Source: Colimorpha_A sp045593985 (GTDB taxonomy: Bacteria; Bacillota; Clostridia; Oscillospirales; CAG-272). From it: 64,000 nt of DNA. The stretch covers positions 1 to 64,000 of the forward strand of contig JAZNXR010000002.1 in the NCBI GenBank assembly GCA_045593985.1. Reading direction: 5' to 3'. This document shows positions 33,611 to 41,542 of this stretch, one piece after another (the stretch's first letter is position 1; every line of letters begins with the position of its first letter). The position numbers and the translations under genes were made by a program. The notes beneath the pieces were generated by a model, which was not told where the DNA came from, did not search any database, and saw only the letters and a list, made by a program, of their open reading frames with translations.

Positions 33611-34339
33611 TCACTTTACGTTTTTGTGCGTATCTCCGCAGAGGAATCTTCTTGCACGCTCGATTGAGTCCTTTGAATTTCCCCAATCTTCCTTTTCGTA
33701 TCTGTAATCGAACTTCTTACAGAACCAGGAAATATCCTCTCGAAGTGTATCGAAATAATCATAAACGGGCTTTGAAACGGCCTTGTAAAAGTCGGGATAA
33801 CCCTTTTTCATCTCAACCTTTGCCGTTTCGAGCCACATTCTGAAATGCGGCAGGCAAATATACGGCTGCTTTTGAGTTTTTGCTCTGAATTCCGCATCCT
33901 CGCTCCAAAGCAGGGCGGCATTTGAGAGCATCCTCTCAAAATTATGATCTATTCGAGAGCAGATATAGCAGGAATCGTCAAGCTTGTTCAGGCGTTTAGG
34001 CGCAGCAGCTCCGACTCTGCCGACAAGGGCAAGCAGCGCATTATCGTCTATTTCCTTTCGCAGCTGATCGAGATGCGATTCGAGCATAAGTCCGAGCGGA
34101 AGTCGCTTTTTTGCCTCGATAAGACGGTCAAAATGCGTTGAGCAGAAGCCCTGCTCGTTCGTTTTTGCTCTCGTATCCGGCTCCATCATTGATGCGCCGA
34201 GAATGAGATCGATCTCATTTTGCTCGAGTATGTTATAAAGGCGGCAGAAGGGGCAACCGAGAGAATGATCGGCGGCGCAGGCTTCAAACGCCTCGTTTAC
34301 CGGTATCGTATAAATCGTTTCGCTCATATCTATCCTCAA
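33611..34339 (-). CDS. DUF6062 family protein
   Basis: A 242-residue soluble protein. It has paired cysteine/histidine motifs: CPFCRLYN (29-36), GFCSTHFD (about 68-75), CYICSRID (about 122-129) and CLPHFRMW (about 161-168). The arrangement suits binding of a metal or a cluster and matches the family DUF6062 as I know it. Function is unknown. It overlaps the thyA stop by four bases, so it is translated with thymidylate synthase. Confidence 0.75.
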   Translation of the reverse strand: MRIDMSETIYTIPVNEAFEACAADHSLGCPFCRLYNILEQNEIDLILGASMMEPDTRAKTNEQGFCSTHFDRLIEAKKRLPLGLMLESHLDQLRKEIDDNALLALVGRVGAAAPKRLNKLDDSCYICSRIDHNFERMLSNAALLWSEDAEFRAKTQKQPYICLPHFRMWLETAKVEMKKGYPDFYKAVSKPVYDYFDTLREDISWFCKKFDYRYEKEDWGNSKDSIERARRFLCGDTHKNVK

Positions 34340-35166
34340 AGTGCAACGGGGAAGCGACCGATCTTTTCGCCGTGCTGATAATCTTCAACCTTGAAGGAGT
34401 CGGGAGTGAAATCGTAGAAGTTATCGACGGAGGGATCGAGCGTTACCTTCGGCGCATCATAGGGAGTGCGGGAAAGAAGCTCCTCAACGATCGGAATATG
34501 ACGGTCATATATATGCGCATCGGCAATTACGTGAACAAGCTCACCTGCTTTTAGCCCGCTGACCTGCGCAAACATCATAAGAAGTGCAGCATACTGCGCC
34601 ACATTCCAGGCGTTTGCCGCAAGCATATCCTGCGAGCGCTGGTTCAGAATGGCGTTCAAAACGCCGTCGGTGACGTTGAAGGTCATACTGTATGCGCAGG
34701 GATAAAGCGCCATCTCATGAAGATCTGCGAAATTGTAGAGATTCGTCATGATTCTGCGAGAGCAGGGGTTATATTTGAGGTCGTAGAGAACACGGTCGAC
34801 CATGTCAAATTCGCCCTCTTTATACTTATGCTTTACGCCCATCTGATAGCCGTATGCCTTGCCGATAGAGCCGTTTTCATCAGCCCAGGCATCCCAGATG
34901 TGAGAGCCGAGGTCGTTTATATTATTCGACTTCTTCTGCCATATCCAAAGGATCTCGTCGACCGCAGAGCGAAGCGATATCGGACGAAGGGTTATGAGAG
35001 GGAAGTCCTCACGAAGATCGTAACGGTTTACGACACCGAAAAGCTTTTTCGTATATGCGGGGGTTCCGTCATCCCATTTCGGACGGACTCTTTCGTCTGT
35101 TACGAGTGTTCCTTTTTCAAGAATATCACGGCAGGTATTTATAAATGCTCTGTCTGCGGAACTCAT
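34336..35166 (-). CDS. thyA: Thymidylate synthase
   Basis: Methylates dUMP to dTMP with methylene-tetrahydrofolate. The 276 residues show RPISLRSAVDEILWIWQKKS, the nucleophile Cys157 in YPCAYS, the dUMP-binding NQRSQDML, and ADAHIYDRHI. The LGxPFN part of the usual sequence after QRSxD reads AANAWNV here, as in some Firmicutes ThyA. TTGGAGAG precedes the ATG. No folA is adjacent. Confidence 0.93.
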   Translation of the reverse strand: MSSADRAFINTCRDILEKGTLVTDERVRPKWDDGTPAYTKKLFGVVNRYDLREDFPLITLRPISLRSAVDEILWIWQKKSNNINDLGSHIWDAWADENGSIGKAYGYQMGVKHKYKEGEFDMVDRVLYDLKYNPCSRRIMTNLYNFADLHEMALYPCAYSMTFNVTDGVLNAILNQRSQDMLAANAWNVAQYAALLMMFAQVSGLKAGELVHVIADAHIYDRHIPIVEELLSRTPYDAPKVTLDPSVDNFYDFTPDSFKVEDYQHGEKIGRFPVAL

Positions 35167-35197
35167 TTTTTCTCTCCAATACAGTTACTTTAACAAT

Positions 35198-35226
35198 ATT
35201 CTACAACATTTTCAGACTAAAAACAA
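35198..35226 (-). promoter_or_regulatory. Promoter of thyA
   Basis: On the minus strand TTGTTT (35221-35226), 17 bases, TAGAAT (35198-35203). Confidence 0.5.
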
Positions 35227-35360
35227 GTATAATCGGTGTGTTTTTGCGGCATTTTGAAGAATTTTTTTGTGATTTCTAAATGATAAATTCTATTAAAGCA
35301 TTTTCTGTCTTTCGCTAATTGCCGAAAAATCACGATTGGTATTGCTTTTTCAGAAAATTA

Positions 35361-35369
35361 TGGTATAAT
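35361..35369 (+). promoter_or_regulatory. Extended -10 promoter of acpP
   Basis: TGGTATAAT; TATAAT at 35364-35369, 44 bases before the start. A weak TTGCTT lies 16 bases upstream. Confidence 0.6.
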
Positions 35370-35412
35370 CTTCAAGGAAAGTTTAAGAACACTATAACGA
35401 AAGGCTGATTTT

Positions 35413-35637
35413 ATGTTTGACAGAGTAGTAGAGATTATAGCAGAACAGCTTCAAATAGATAGCGACATTATTGACGAAACCTCAAAGATCATGGAGGATC
35501 TCGGTGCAGATTCGCTTGACGTTGTTGAGATGCTTATGACAATGGAGGAAACCTTTGGAATCTCGGTTCCCGATGAGGATATCGAGGATCTTATTACGGT
35601 AAGCGACGTTGTTGCTTACGTTGAAAGCAATATGTGA
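35413..35637 (+). CDS. acpP: Acyl carrier protein
   Basis: A 74-residue acidic carrier for fatty-acid synthesis. The phosphopantetheine site is Ser34 in LGADSLDVVEML. The size and acidity are typical. It is transcribed alone, without fab genes beside it. GAAAGG lies before the ATG. Confidence 0.95.
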   Translation: MFDRVVEIIAEQLQIDSDIIDETSKIMEDLGADSLDVVEMLMTMEETFGISVPDEDIEDLITVSDVVAYVESNM

Positions 35638-35647
35638 AAAGAAAAAT

Positions 35648-35678
35648 AAAAAAACAGCCCGAATGGGCTGTTTTTTTG
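35648..35678. terminator. Bidirectional terminator
   Basis: A-run, ACAGCCC-GAAT-GGGCTGT, T7, between convergent acpP and the phosphatidyltransferase gene. Confidence 0.9.
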
Positions 35679-35686
35679 TTGCAATC

Positions 35687-36271
35687 TTATTCGTCTATAT
35701 CTCTGATATGCTCCGAGGCTGTGAAAAAGCATTTTGCATAGCTGACAAGAGATATGATCATAAATACCGAGCAAAGCGCTACGATACTGTATACGCCTGC
35801 CGTCGATATATCCTTGAATATGACAAGCGTTACCATACTGACAAAAAGCACGGCGGTGCATATTTTGCCCGCAAAGAGCGCGCCATCAAGCATTTTACCG
35901 TTGTGAAGCAGTCTGCAAGCCATTACGAACATAAATCCCTCTTTGATTATGAAAAGGACAAGCAGGGGAAGGATCTCGAGATTGCGGAGCGTCAGGCAGA
36001 GGATCACGGATCCCTGTGTCAGCTTGTCGGCAAACGGATCGAGCATTATTCCGATGCGGGAGCGCATATTGAATTTTCTTGCTATAATTCCGTCGAACAT
36101 ATCGGTTATCGCAGATGCGGCGAAGACTGCGGCGGCTATGATATAGTCCTTCATCTCCCGTGCCTTCATATAAAGAACCGCATATATAGGGATAAGAAGT
36201 ATTCTTATTACGCTTAACAGATTAGGAATTGTGAAAATTTCCTTTTTTGAATATCTCATTTCTTTCTCCAA
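35687..36271 (-). CDS. CDP-alcohol phosphatidyltransferase family protein
   Basis: A second membrane enzyme of the PgsA family, 194 residues. It has the motif DMFDGIIARKFNMRSRIG with LDPFADK after it, and five or so membrane helices. It may be another phosphatidylglycerophosphate synthase, a cardiolipin synthase or a related enzyme; substrate cannot be told from sequence. Less like canonical PgsA than the protein at 30073. Confidence 0.85.
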   Translation of the reverse strand: MEKEMRYSKKEIFTIPNLLSVIRILLIPIYAVLYMKAREMKDYIIAAAVFAASAITDMFDGIIARKFNMRSRIGIMLDPFADKLTQGSVILCLTLRNLEILPLLVLFIIKEGFMFVMACRLLHNGKMLDGALFAGKICTAVLFVSMVTLVIFKDISTAGVYSIVALCSVFMIISLVSYAKCFFTASEHIRDIDE

Positions 36272-36303
36272 AAAGCATGGATTATCTTATTTTTTGCGTA
36301 TCC

Positions 36304-37497
36304 TTAAGCTGTTTCGTCGGAGCTGCCTTCCGCTTCGGAATCGCTATCTTCCTCTTGCGACTTCTTTTCCGATTTTGCTTTCAGCCGTGCGGACACGTCG
36401 TTTTTGACTAACGTATAGATTACCGATGCTGTCGGGATAAACACAAGCATTCCGACAACGCCGTAAAGAGCGCCTCCGAGAATAAGTGCGGCGAAGGTCC
36501 ACATTGCAGGCAGACCAATGCTTCCGCCGACAACTCGGGGGTAGATGAGGTTGTTTTCAAGCTGCTGAATGATAAGGAACATAACGACGAATATCAGCGC
36601 TCTCATAGGGCTTGTCATCATTATGAGTATTACGCCGACGAAGCATCCGATAAAGGCTCCGACGTAGGGAATAAATGCCGTAACGCCGATTACAACGCTG
36701 ATAACCGGGGCATAGGGGAAGCCGAATACCGTCATTGCGACAAAGAATATCGTTCCGAGAATTATTGCCTCAAGGCATTGTCCCGAGAAGAATTTTGTGA
36801 ATGTCGTGACGACGAGGTTTACTAAGTATTTTATCTTGGGCGCCCACTTTTCAGAGAAATAAGCGTTGATTATGTCGTCGCTCTGACGTCTCAGGCGCTT
36901 CTTGTTTGCCAGAATGTAAATAGAGAAAATTACCGTGGTTATCAGGTTTGCAAAGAAGCTGACAAGACCGCTTAACGAGGTCTTGATCGTATCGACTATG
37001 CTTCCTGCGTTTTCGGTGAGCGATTTTATGATCGCATCAATGTCGATCTTGTCGAGAATAAGCTTTATATCCTTCGTTTCAATATCGTGCTTTTCCATGA
37101 GCGCAAGGATCTTCGGATAAGCAGTCTCAAAGGCATTTGCAATCTCGCTTACCGTATCAATGAGGGCAGGAATGAGCGTTCCGATAACGAACATGAGCGC
37201 GGCAATGGCAAGCAGGTATGCGAGGATGAGCGATACCGTCGTTATGAACTTCTGCGGCAGCTTTCTTTTGCTCTTCGATTTTTTGTTTATGAAATTAAAA
37301 AGCTGCTCGAATTTTGCCATTGGCGTTCCGATTATAAGCGCCATAACGATTCCTGCAAAAAGCGGGGAGACAAGCGCGTAGAGCGTGCTGATCAAGCCGC
37401 CGAGCTTGTGAAAATTCATAATAATGGCGAATATGAGAATTACAGCTGTCGCAAACAGCAATCCTATTTTAAATTTTTTCTTATCCTGCTTGTCCAT
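36304..37497 (-). CDS. AI-2E family transporter-like membrane protein
   Basis: A 397-residue polytopic membrane protein of the AI-2E family (YdiK/YtvI/PerM relatives), which includes autoinducer exporters and Na+/H+ antiporters. Seven or eight membrane helices are seen, with family sequences in GFPYAPVISVVIGVTAFIPY and VVGGSIGLPAMWT. The start ATG at 37497 has AAGGAGAAG. The frame runs 56 codons further upstream through the promoter, which is not coding. The last ~30 residues are strongly acidic and low complexity (SEKKSQEEDSDSEAEGSSD). Confidence 0.87.
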   Translation of the reverse strand: MDKQDKKKFKIGLLFATAVILIFAIIMNFHKLGGLISTLYALVSPLFAGIVMALIIGTPMAKFEQLFNFINKKSKSKRKLPQKFITTVSLILAYLLAIAALMFVIGTLIPALIDTVSEIANAFETAYPKILALMEKHDIETKDIKLILDKIDIDAIIKSLTENAGSIVDTIKTSLSGLVSFFANLITTVIFSIYILANKKRLRRQSDDIINAYFSEKWAPKIKYLVNLVVTTFTKFFSGQCLEAIILGTIFFVAMTVFGFPYAPVISVVIGVTAFIPYVGAFIGCFVGVILIMMTSPMRALIFVVMFLIIQQLENNLIYPRVVGGSIGLPAMWTFAALILGGALYGVVGMLVFIPTASVIYTLVKNDVSARLKAKSEKKSQEEDSDSEAEGSSDETA

Positions 37498-37540
37498 TGC
37501 CTTCTCCTTGATCATGCGCAGCCTGACTGTCATTAATATA

Positions 37541-37569
37541 ATTATACGCTCTATATATATTCTTTTCAA
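37541..37569 (-). promoter_or_regulatory. Promoter of the AI-2E family gene
   Basis: On the minus strand TTGAAA (37564-37569), 17 bases, TATAAT (37541-37546). Confidence 0.65.
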
Positions 37570-37650
37570 GTTTAATATTTGAAAATTTACATTTTCTTCA
37601 TACCGAAGGCGTTTTTGGGTGTTCTGTCGACTGTAATTTACAAAAAACTG

Positions 37651-37678
37651 TTTACAAATTCCCAAAATCTGCTATAAT
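37651..37678 (+). promoter_or_regulatory. Promoter of prfB
   Basis: TTTACA (37651-37656), 16 bases, TATAAT (37673-37678). Confidence 0.65.
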
Positions 37679-37708
37679 AATAAGAGAATAGTATTTTCGG
37701 AGGAAAAA

Positions 37709-38824
37709 TTGATAATTCAGCTTGACGAGGCTAAGCGTACGTTGACAAACATACGCCCCGCCATAGAGGAACTAAAAAACGCGCTCCGCATTGAGGAGCT
37801 GCATAGACAAATTCAGGAGCTTGAGGCAAAGACGCTCGTTCCCGATTTCTGGTCGAGAGACGATTCGGGAAGGGTGCTTCAGCAGATAAAGGACAAAAAG
37901 ACGACGATCGAGCGCTATGACGAGCTTTGTTCACGGCTTGAAGACACACTCGTGCTTATTGATATGGGTATAGAGGAAAACGACGAGAGCGTCGTTGACG
38001 AGGTCGTTTCCGAGGTCAAGGCGATTCTTGAAACCGAGGAAACGATGCGTCTTGAAACCCTTTTGACGGGCGAGTACGACCATAATAATGCGATCCTCTC
38101 CTTCCACCCCGGAGCCGGCGGAACGGAGGCGCAGGACTGGGCGCAGATGCTCTACCGCATGTATACACGCTGGGGCGAAAGCCACGGCTACACCGTTAAG
38201 CTTATGGATTGGCTTGACGGCGATGCGGCGGGAATCAAGAGCGCAGTCATCTCGATCGAGGGCCCTAACGCCTACGGCTTCTTAAAAAGCGAAAACGGCG
38301 TTCACCGCCTTGTGCGTGTTTCTCCCTTCGATGCGTCGGGACGCCGCCAGACCTCCTTTGCTTCGGTTGAGGTAATGCCCGAATTTGACGATATGAACGA
38401 CAATATCGAAATTCGCGAGGAGGATCTTGAAATAACTGCTCACCGTTCATCGGGCGCCGGCGGTCAGCATATCAACAAGACCGACTCTGCAATCAGAATT
38501 CTTCATAAGCCCACGGGAATCGTGGTCGGCTGTCAGACACAGCGCAGCCAGCTTCAGAACAAGGAATACGCTATGCGTATGCTTAAGAGTAAGCTGATGG
38601 AGATAAAGCAGAGAGAGAATCTTCAGAAGATCGACGATATCAAGGGCGTCAAGACCGATATCGAGTGGGGCTCGCAGATACGCTCCTACGTATTTATGCC
38701 ATATACTCTTGCAAAGGACACCCGTACCGGCTTTGAAATTACCGACATTAACTCCGTTATGGATGGAAACATCGACGGATTTATAAACGCATACCTCAAA
38801 ATGACAAGCTTGAAAGAAAGCTAA
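37709..38824 (+). CDS. prfB: Peptide chain release factor 2
   Basis: Ends translation at UGA and UAA. 371 residues, full length: N-terminal helices, the SPF anticodon-like motif in VSPFDAS, and the GGQ loop SSGAGGQHINKTDSA. TTG start with GGAGG. In most bacteria the frame is broken near codon 25 by a programmed +1 frameshift (CTT TGA C); here the frame is continuous and that place reads ALRIEEL, with no UGA. Confidence 0.96.
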   Translation: MIIQLDEAKRTLTNIRPAIEELKNALRIEELHRQIQELEAKTLVPDFWSRDDSGRVLQQIKDKKTTIERYDELCSRLEDTLVLIDMGIEENDESVVDEVVSEVKAILETEETMRLETLLTGEYDHNNAILSFHPGAGGTEAQDWAQMLYRMYTRWGESHGYTVKLMDWLDGDAAGIKSAVISIEGPNAYGFLKSENGVHRLVRVSPFDASGRRQTSFASVEVMPEFDDMNDNIEIREEDLEITAHRSSGAGGQHINKTDSAIRILHKPTGIVVGCQTQRSQLQNKEYAMRMLKSKLMEIKQRENLQKIDDIKGVKTDIEWGSQIRSYVFMPYTLAKDTRTGFEITDINSVMDGNIDGFINAYLKMTSLKES

Positions 38825-38838
38825 AAGGAGAAATAATT

Positions 38839-39129
38839 ATGCTTAAACAGACAAGATTTTACCTCGGGCTTATGCTTATCGTGCAGTCAATTTCCTGCTT
38901 CTTCCTCGTTATCGCATATCTGTTCAAGGACAAGAAGAATACGGCAAGCCCCTTTATGGTGCTCGGTATAATTTCCGCCGTTGCAGGCGGCTTCCTCGTC
39001 GCTGAAAAGGCAAAGGAAAGATACGAAAGCGAGCTTATCCTCGACGCAATGAACGACATCTGCGAGGAGGACGAGTTCCGTCACGATATTCCCGTTGACG
39101 AAACTGCCGACGAAACCGAGTTTAACTGA
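38839..39129 (+). CDS. Small two-helix membrane protein
   Basis: A 96-residue protein with two membrane helices (about 8-28 and 38-58) and an acidic C-terminal tail (ICEEDEFRHDIPVDETADE). AAAGGAG lies before the ATG, 14 bases after prfB, so it is likely co-transcribed. I do not recognise the family. Confidence 0.7.
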   Translation: MLKQTRFYLGLMLIVQSISCFFLVIAYLFKDKKNTASPFMVLGIISAVAGGFLVAEKAKERYESELILDAMNDICEEDEFRHDIPVDETADETEFN

Positions 39130-39134
39130 TATGA

Positions 39135-39168
39135 AAAACGGGCAGACACAGAGTGACTGCCTGTTTTT
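39135..39168 (+). terminator. Weak terminator
   Basis: GGGCAG...CTGCCTGTTTTTT: six-base stem with an 11-base loop, followed by T6. Confidence 0.55.
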
Positions 39169-39286
39169 TAGCTTTATGAGGTTGCTTGCTTGCCTCGGTA
39201 TACTAAAGATGGGTAAATATGTACTTGATTTGGTGCATAAGATGAATTATAATTGAAGCATAAAAATCTTGGTAGGGGGAATTATT

Positions 39287-39670
39287 GTGAATTTCATTAT
39301 TAAAAAAGAGGATTTAGGAGCGTTTGCCGTCTGTGTTTCACAAATGATGAATGAAATTGGATTTTGCGGCTTTACTTACGAGGATGATTTTAAAAATGCC
39401 GTAAACAGCGGTACTACTGAATTTTTCGTTTCGGAAGATGATGACATCAGTGTTGCATTCGGAAATCTCAAAAAACAAATAACTAATATTGAATCCGCAA
39501 AAAACGTTTATTTTTTCATATCGACAAAAACAGACCCCGCAAAAGCAGGCGTTTACGAGAAATTTTACCGTGAAATTGCGGAAACTGCAAATGCCGAAAA
39601 TGTTTTTTTGAATATTTATGATCAAGAGGAAGATGACAAAACCAAATTGTATTTATTTGTCAATAAATAA
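39287..39670 (+). CDS. Unrecognised 127-residue protein, AT-rich
   Basis: GTG start at 39287 with AGGGGG at 39274-39279; an in-frame TTG at 39269 has no ribosome site. The protein is acidic and soluble with an alpha/beta look, Phe-rich, and begins MNFIIKKEDLGAFAVCVSQ. I know no family. Its codons are more AT-rich than those of its neighbours, and it is a single gene with its own terminator, so it may be a recent arrival. Confidence 0.7.
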   Translation: MNFIIKKEDLGAFAVCVSQMMNEIGFCGFTYEDDFKNAVNSGTTEFFVSEDDDISVAFGNLKKQITNIESAKNVYFFISTKTDPAKAGVYEKFYREIAETANAENVFLNIYDQEEDDKTKLYLFVNK

Positions 39671-39674
39671 GAAG

Positions 39675-39708
39675 ATCCCCGCTGATTTTTCAGCGGGGAT
39701 AAATTGTT
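39675..39708 (+). terminator. Intrinsic terminator
   Basis: ATCCCCGCTG, loop ATTTTT, CAGCGGGGAT, a ten-base perfect stem, then AAATTGTTTT. Confidence 0.75.
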
Positions 39709-39784
39709 TTATATAGTCGGCAATTACTTGTTGTTGATAGCTGACTGTCCCGCAACACATCGTGCGGTCATTTTGTGTCGCGAA

Positions 39785-40426
39785 TCAAATATACTTCGGC
39801 AGCGTTGTTAAAATTCCCTCGAGGTGCTTATCGTAGCTTACCTCGGTGAAGGTCCATTTGCCGTTATCGTAGGTGACAACGGTAACCGAGGCGTTTGACA
39901 CCCACGGCACGTTTTTGATCTTCTCAACGCTGACGTAGTTTACTATCGCCTGGAGGGCTCGAATCGGGGTGGCGTGTGTTGCTATCGCAACCGTTTTTCC
40001 GCAGTTTTCATCTGCTATTTTCTTGAGGCAGGAACAAATTCTTTCGCCAAGCTCCTTGACGCTTTCGCCGTTCGGACATCGGATATTTCCCGAATCTCCA
40101 AACCAATTTTCAAAAAGCTCGGGATATTTTTCCTTGATGTCGACAAATTTTCTTCCTTCCCAATCGCCTGCGAATATTTCGCGAAGCATCTCGGTCGGTG
40201 TTATATCAAGTCCGAGGGCATCCGAAAGCGCCTTTCCCGTTGAAAAGGCTCGCATAAGATCGGAGGCGTAAACCTTATCGACCTTGTAATTATTCTTTAT
40301 ATATTCCGCGGTCGCATTTGCCTGGCGGATTCCGAGATCTGTCAGCGGCGCATCGAAATGACCTGCGAATACCCCGTTAAGGTTCGCCTCACTCTGTCCG
40401 TGGCGGATCAAAAGAAATTTTGTCAT
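39785..40426 (-). CDS. Histidine phosphatase family protein
   Basis: A 213-residue phosphoglycerate-mutase-like phosphatase. The catalytic RHG is in FLLIRHGQSEAN (residues 4-15); the second histidine is in VAIATHATPIRA. It could be a broad phosphatase, or alpha-ribazole phosphatase-like; the substrate is unknown. Start at 40426 with GGAGAAAT; a 38-codon upstream extension is read-through of the repeat at 40471 and is rejected. Confidence 0.87.
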   Translation of the reverse strand: MTKFLLIRHGQSEANLNGVFAGHFDAPLTDLGIRQANATAEYIKNNYKVDKVYASDLMRAFSTGKALSDALGLDITPTEMLREIFAGDWEGRKFVDIKEKYPELFENWFGDSGNIRCPNGESVKELGERICSCLKKIADENCGKTVAIATHATPIRALQAIVNYVSVEKIKNVPWVSNASVTVVTYDNGKWTFTEVSYDKHLEGILTTLPKYI

Positions 40427-40470
40427 AGATTTCTCCGTTTTGGGATATTGAGAATTTGCGGCAACGCCGT

Positions 40471-40641
40471 CTTGCCTTCCCCTGAGGGGAAGGTGGCCGA
40501 GCAAGGCGAAGCCGCGCCGAGGTCGGATGAGGTGGATCAAACTTTAAAAATACGATTATGGCAAATTAGTTGCTTCACCTTCGGAACACCTCATCCGTCT
40601 GCTCCTGCGTCGCAGACACCTTCCCCTGAGGGGAAGGCAAG
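40471..40641. repeat. Complete CTTGCC-type palindromic repeat
   Basis: Arms 40471-40493 and 40619-40641 are 23-base inverted repeats with one central mismatch. Inside are GGCCGAG-CAAGGCGAAGCC, GGTCGGATGAGGTGGA, and toward the other arm ACACCTCATCCGTC. It is the best copy of the family also seen at 4058-4106 and 5263-5290. Non-coding. Confidence 0.88.
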
Positions 40642-40683
40642 AAAACGTGGCGAAGCTTTGAATGCAACATGATCTCCAAAAAG

Positions 40684-40703
40684 AGGTGCTCGAAAGCACC
40701 CCT
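40684..40703 (-). terminator. Terminator of purC
   Basis: GGTGCT-CGAA-AGCACC, followed on the minus strand by TCTTTTT. Confidence 0.75.
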
Positions 40704-40711
40704 TTTCTTTA

Positions 40712-41413
40712 TTATCTGTTAAGGATCTTCTTTGTAAGCTCTACGGGCTCAACGATCTTGTCGCCCTCGTAAACGCGCATGTTACCCGATGCGATTTCGT
40801 CGATAAGAACGACCTCGCCGTCCTTGGTGTAGCCGAACTCGAACTTGATGTCCCAGAGGTCAAGACCGATGGTCTTAAGGTCGTCTGCAACGATCTTGGT
40901 GATTGCAAGAGTCTGCGCCTTAAGAGAAGCGAACATTTCCTCGGTCATAACGCCGAGAGCAACGAGACCTTCGCCCGTTACAAGCGGATCGCCCTTTTCA
41001 TCGTTCTTGAAGGTGCATTCAACGTAACCGCCGTCAAGACGGGTTCCGTTCTTGATATATTCGCCGTAGCGGCGGATGAAGGAGCCGGTTGCAACGAGAC
41101 GGCAGATAACCTCAAGTCCGTTACCGCCCTGCGCCTTACCGAAGTTTTCTGCGGGAAGAACCTCCATCGTTGCGTCGTCAAGGTTTGCAGAGATGTAGTG
41201 AGTCTTGATACCCGCCTTCTTGCAAAGCTCGAAGTAGTAAACGGAGGTTTCGAGGTTCGCGCGGCCGATTCCCTCGATGGTGAGTCCTACCGAGTTTTCG
41301 CCGGGATCAAAAACGCCGTCTTTGCCGGTGCAGTCGTCCTTGAACTTAAGAAGCACGTTCCCATTTTCAAGAGCAAATACGTCCTTTGTCTTACCTGTGT
41401 AAATCTTTTTCAT
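40712..41413 (-). CDS. purC: Phosphoribosylaminoimidazole-succinocarboxamide synthase
   Basis: Joins CAIR with aspartate in purine synthesis. 233 residues, typical: KKIYTGKTKDVFAL at the start with the ATP loop, the GLEVICRLVATGSFIRRYG segment, and LWDIKFEFGYTKDGEVVLID near the end. Stands alone with its own promoter; no purine riboswitch is visible in the short leader. Confidence 0.96.
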   Translation of the reverse strand: MKKIYTGKTKDVFALENGNVLLKFKDDCTGKDGVFDPGENSVGLTIEGIGRANLETSVYYFELCKKAGIKTHYISANLDDATMEVLPAENFGKAQGGNGLEVICRLVATGSFIRRYGEYIKNGTRLDGGYVECTFKNDEKGDPLVTGEGLVALGVMTEEMFASLKAQTLAITKIVADDLKTIGLDLWDIKFEFGYTKDGEVVLIDEIASGNMRVYEGDKIVEPVELTKKILNR

Positions 41414-41450
41414 AAAACCAATCTCCCTTGATTTTTAAACTTATGTATTA

Positions 41451-41479
41451 ATTATACTATCCTTATTTCTATTTGTAAA
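41451..41479 (-). promoter_or_regulatory. Promoter of purC
   Basis: On the minus strand TTTACA (41474-41479), 17 bases, TATAAT (41451-41456). Confidence 0.8.
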
Positions 41480-41542
41480 GTGAAAAATATTCGTTTTTTT
41501 TGCCGAAATTACGGTAGGGTAAATGCGATATATTTCACGTTT

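Noticed and set aside
41414..41460. Purine riboswitch before purC
   Set aside because: The leader is under 40 bases and lacks the aptamer core.
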